Of a DNA stretch of 64,000 nucleotides, positions 62,999 through 64,000 are shown one piece after another. This DNA comes from Sva-07 sp963716095 (GTDB taxonomy: Bacteria > Actinomycetota > Acidimicrobiia > Acidimicrobiales > Ilumatobacteraceae). The DNA lies in assembly GCA_963716095.1 (NCBI GenBank), contig CAVQSV010000018.1, positions 124,001-188,000 on the forward strand, written 5' to 3'. The stretch's first letter is position 1, and each line of letters starts with the position of its first letter. Under the pieces are notes generated by a model. The model was not told the origin of the DNA and searched no databases. It saw nothing but the letters and a program-made list of their open reading frames with translations. Both the position numbers and the translations under genes were made by a program.

Positions 62999-63841
62999 GT
63001 GGTTTCCTCGACCGACGACCCGTACGCCGCCTTCACCCACCTGCGCTTCGAGCGGCCGAGTGACGGGGTGCTGCTGATCACCCTCGACGACCCCGAGCGC
63101 CTCAATGCGACCGGCGCCGACATGCACCTGCAGCTGTCGAAAGTGTTCCGCACGGTCGATGACGACCTGAGCGTGCGAGCCGTCGTCGTCACCGGCGCCG
63201 GATCGGCGTTCTCGGCGGGCGGCGACCTCGACTGGATCGCCGAGCAGGTCGGCGACTATGCCCAGACCATCCGGGTGATGCGCGAAGCCGGCGACATCGT
63301 TCGCACGATGATCGACTGCGACACGCCGATCGTGTCCGCCATCAACGGCGTGGCGGTCGGTGCCGGTCTGGCGGTCGCCCTGATGGCCGACGTGAGCATC
63401 ATCGACGAAGACGCCCGCCTCACCGACGGCCACATCCGCCTGGGCGTCGCCGGCGGCGATCATGCAGTCGCCATCTGGCCACTGCTGTGCGGCATGGCGA
63501 AGGCCAAGTACTACCTGCTGACCGCCGACTTCCTCGACGGGCGCGAAGCCGAACGGATCGGGCTCGTGTCGAAGGCGGTGCCTGCCGACGAGGTCCTGTC
63601 CACGGCGATGGGGGTCGCCCAGAAACTGGCTGCCGGGCCGGTCGATGCCACCCGGATGACCAAGCGAGCGCTCAATCATTGGCTGCGCCAGGCGCTCCCC
63701 AACTTCGAGGCGTCGCTCGCCTACGAAATGCTCAACTTTCTCGGCCCCGACGCCGCGGAGGGGTTGGCGGCGCTGCAGGAGAAGCGCCGCCCCGACTTCC
63801 GGGGCGGGGCCGGCACCAACGAAGGAGACGTGACATCGTGA
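62999..63841 (+). CDS. Enoyl-CoA hydratase/isomerase family protein
   Basis: This 280-residue crotonase-fold protein has GAGSAFSAGGDLDWI, with the first oxyanion-hole residue, and AINGVAVGAGLAVALMADVSI carrying the second. Family enzymes hydrate or isomerise acyl-CoAs; the usual catalytic Glu pair is not obvious, so the reaction is open. GTG 62999 is the start. Its stop overlaps the next gene as GTGA. Confidence 0.87.
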   Translation: MVSSTDDPYAAFTHLRFERPSDGVLLITLDDPERLNATGADMHLQLSKVFRTVDDDLSVRAVVVTGAGSAFSAGGDLDWIAEQVGDYAQTIRVMREAGDIVRTMIDCDTPIVSAINGVAVGAGLAVALMADVSIIDEDARLTDGHIRLGVAGGDHAVAIWPLLCGMAKAKYYLLTADFLDGREAERIGLVSKAVPADEVLSTAMGVAQKLAAGPVDATRMTKRALNHWLRQALPNFEASLAYEMLNFLGPDAAEGLAALQEKRRPDFRGGAGTNEGDVTS

Positions 63842-64000
63842 ATGCACTGGACGATCTCGACCTGTCGCACGATCTTGCGCTCGCGCTCGACGTGGCCGAT
63901 GCCGTCGATGCGTTCACACTGCCGCACTTCCGCGAGGCCGACTTCACCATCGACTGGAAACGGAACCAGACCGAGGTCACCGAGGTCGACCGGCGCGCCG
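63838..64000 (+). CDS. Inositol monophosphatase/histidinol-phosphatase family protein, 5' end only
   Basis: Only 54 codons are inside the window. They begin VNALDDLDLSHDLALAL and include ADAVDAFTLPHFREADF and TEVTEVDRRA, matching the N-terminus of HisN/IMPase-type phosphatases with the TEVD metal-loop region. GTG 63838 overlaps the enoyl-CoA hydratase stop and follows GAAGGAGAC. Whether it acts on histidinol phosphate or inositol phosphate needs the rest of the gene. Confidence 0.75.
   Translation, partial: MNALDDLDLSHDLALALDVADAVDAFTLPHFREADFTIDWKRNQTEVTEVDRRA

Overview
The window is high-GC DNA from an actinomycete-type bacterium. It carries a WhiB regulator, a PdtaS-type sensor kinase, the SCO1664/DUF3090/phosphatase trio, DUF3097, DUF3107, a DUF222-HNH endonuclease, F420-type enzymes, a PASTA kinase-like protein and many GTG starts. 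The gene mix (many SDRs, acyl-CoA and ETF genes, OafA-SGNH acyltransferases) most resembles Acidimicrobiia such as Ilumatobacter. That placement is an inference from family content, not from a marker gene. No rRNA, tRNA, CRISPR array, prophage or intact transposase was seen, and no gene-free gap exceeds about 215 bases.

Layout. 1-4.3 kb: succinate dehydrogenase sdhC-sdhA (minus; sdhA runs off the left edge), divergent from a membrane pyrophosphatase (hppA). 4.4-10.4 kb: a seven-gene Mrp Na+/H+ antiporter operon (mrpA to mrpG, minus), in which mrpD and the end of mrpE carry six single-base frameshifts. 10.5-16.3 kb: three SDRs, an HNH endonuclease, a fructosamine-kinase-like protein and DUF3097. 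16.3-22 kb: two lipoproteins, an SCP2 protein, an Fpg/Nei glycosylase, purine nucleoside phosphorylase and malate dehydrogenase. 22-27.2 kb: metF followed by two tandem OafA-SGNH acyltransferases, one frameshifted. 27.3-31.3 kb: DUF805, purH, a small membrane protein and a frameshifted acyl-CoA dehydrogenase. 31.3-33.3 kb: amt-glnB behind a GlnR-box-like site and closed by a strong hairpin. 33.4-38.8 kb: an FrhB-family iron-sulfur protein, family-5 uracil-DNA glycosylase, and the phosphatase/DUF3090/SCO1664 operon with a frameshifted fourth gene. 38.9-44.5 kb: etfBA, a lipid kinase, a glycerophosphodiesterase, whiB, and a PdtaS-type kinase that ends the DUF3107/ArsA/ArsA operon (to 46.9 kb). 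47-58.3 kb: DJ-1 protein, SDR, a PASTA pseudokinase, ligA, a methionine-synthase-like protein, and iscS-mnmA. 58.4-64 kb: methyltransferase and LLM enzyme, SDR, dxs, enoyl-CoA hydratase and the start of an inositol-monophosphatase-family gene.

Genes that work together: sdhC with sdhA (respiration); mrpA-G (one antiporter complex); amt with glnB (ammonium uptake and its PII control); etfB with etfA and the acyl-CoA genes (electron transfer from beta-oxidation); the cysteine desulfurase with mnmA (sulfur supply for tRNA 2-thiouridine).

The structure that genes do not explain consists of two families of intergenic palindromes (four copies each), a 125-base imperfect hairpin at 59999-60123 and a perfect 21-bp-arm palindrome at 29995-30037. 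The other main observations are a GlnR-like box before amt, a PASTA receptor whose kinase domain has lost its catalytic motifs, and nine single-base frameshifts in five genes that could be real decay or consensus errors.
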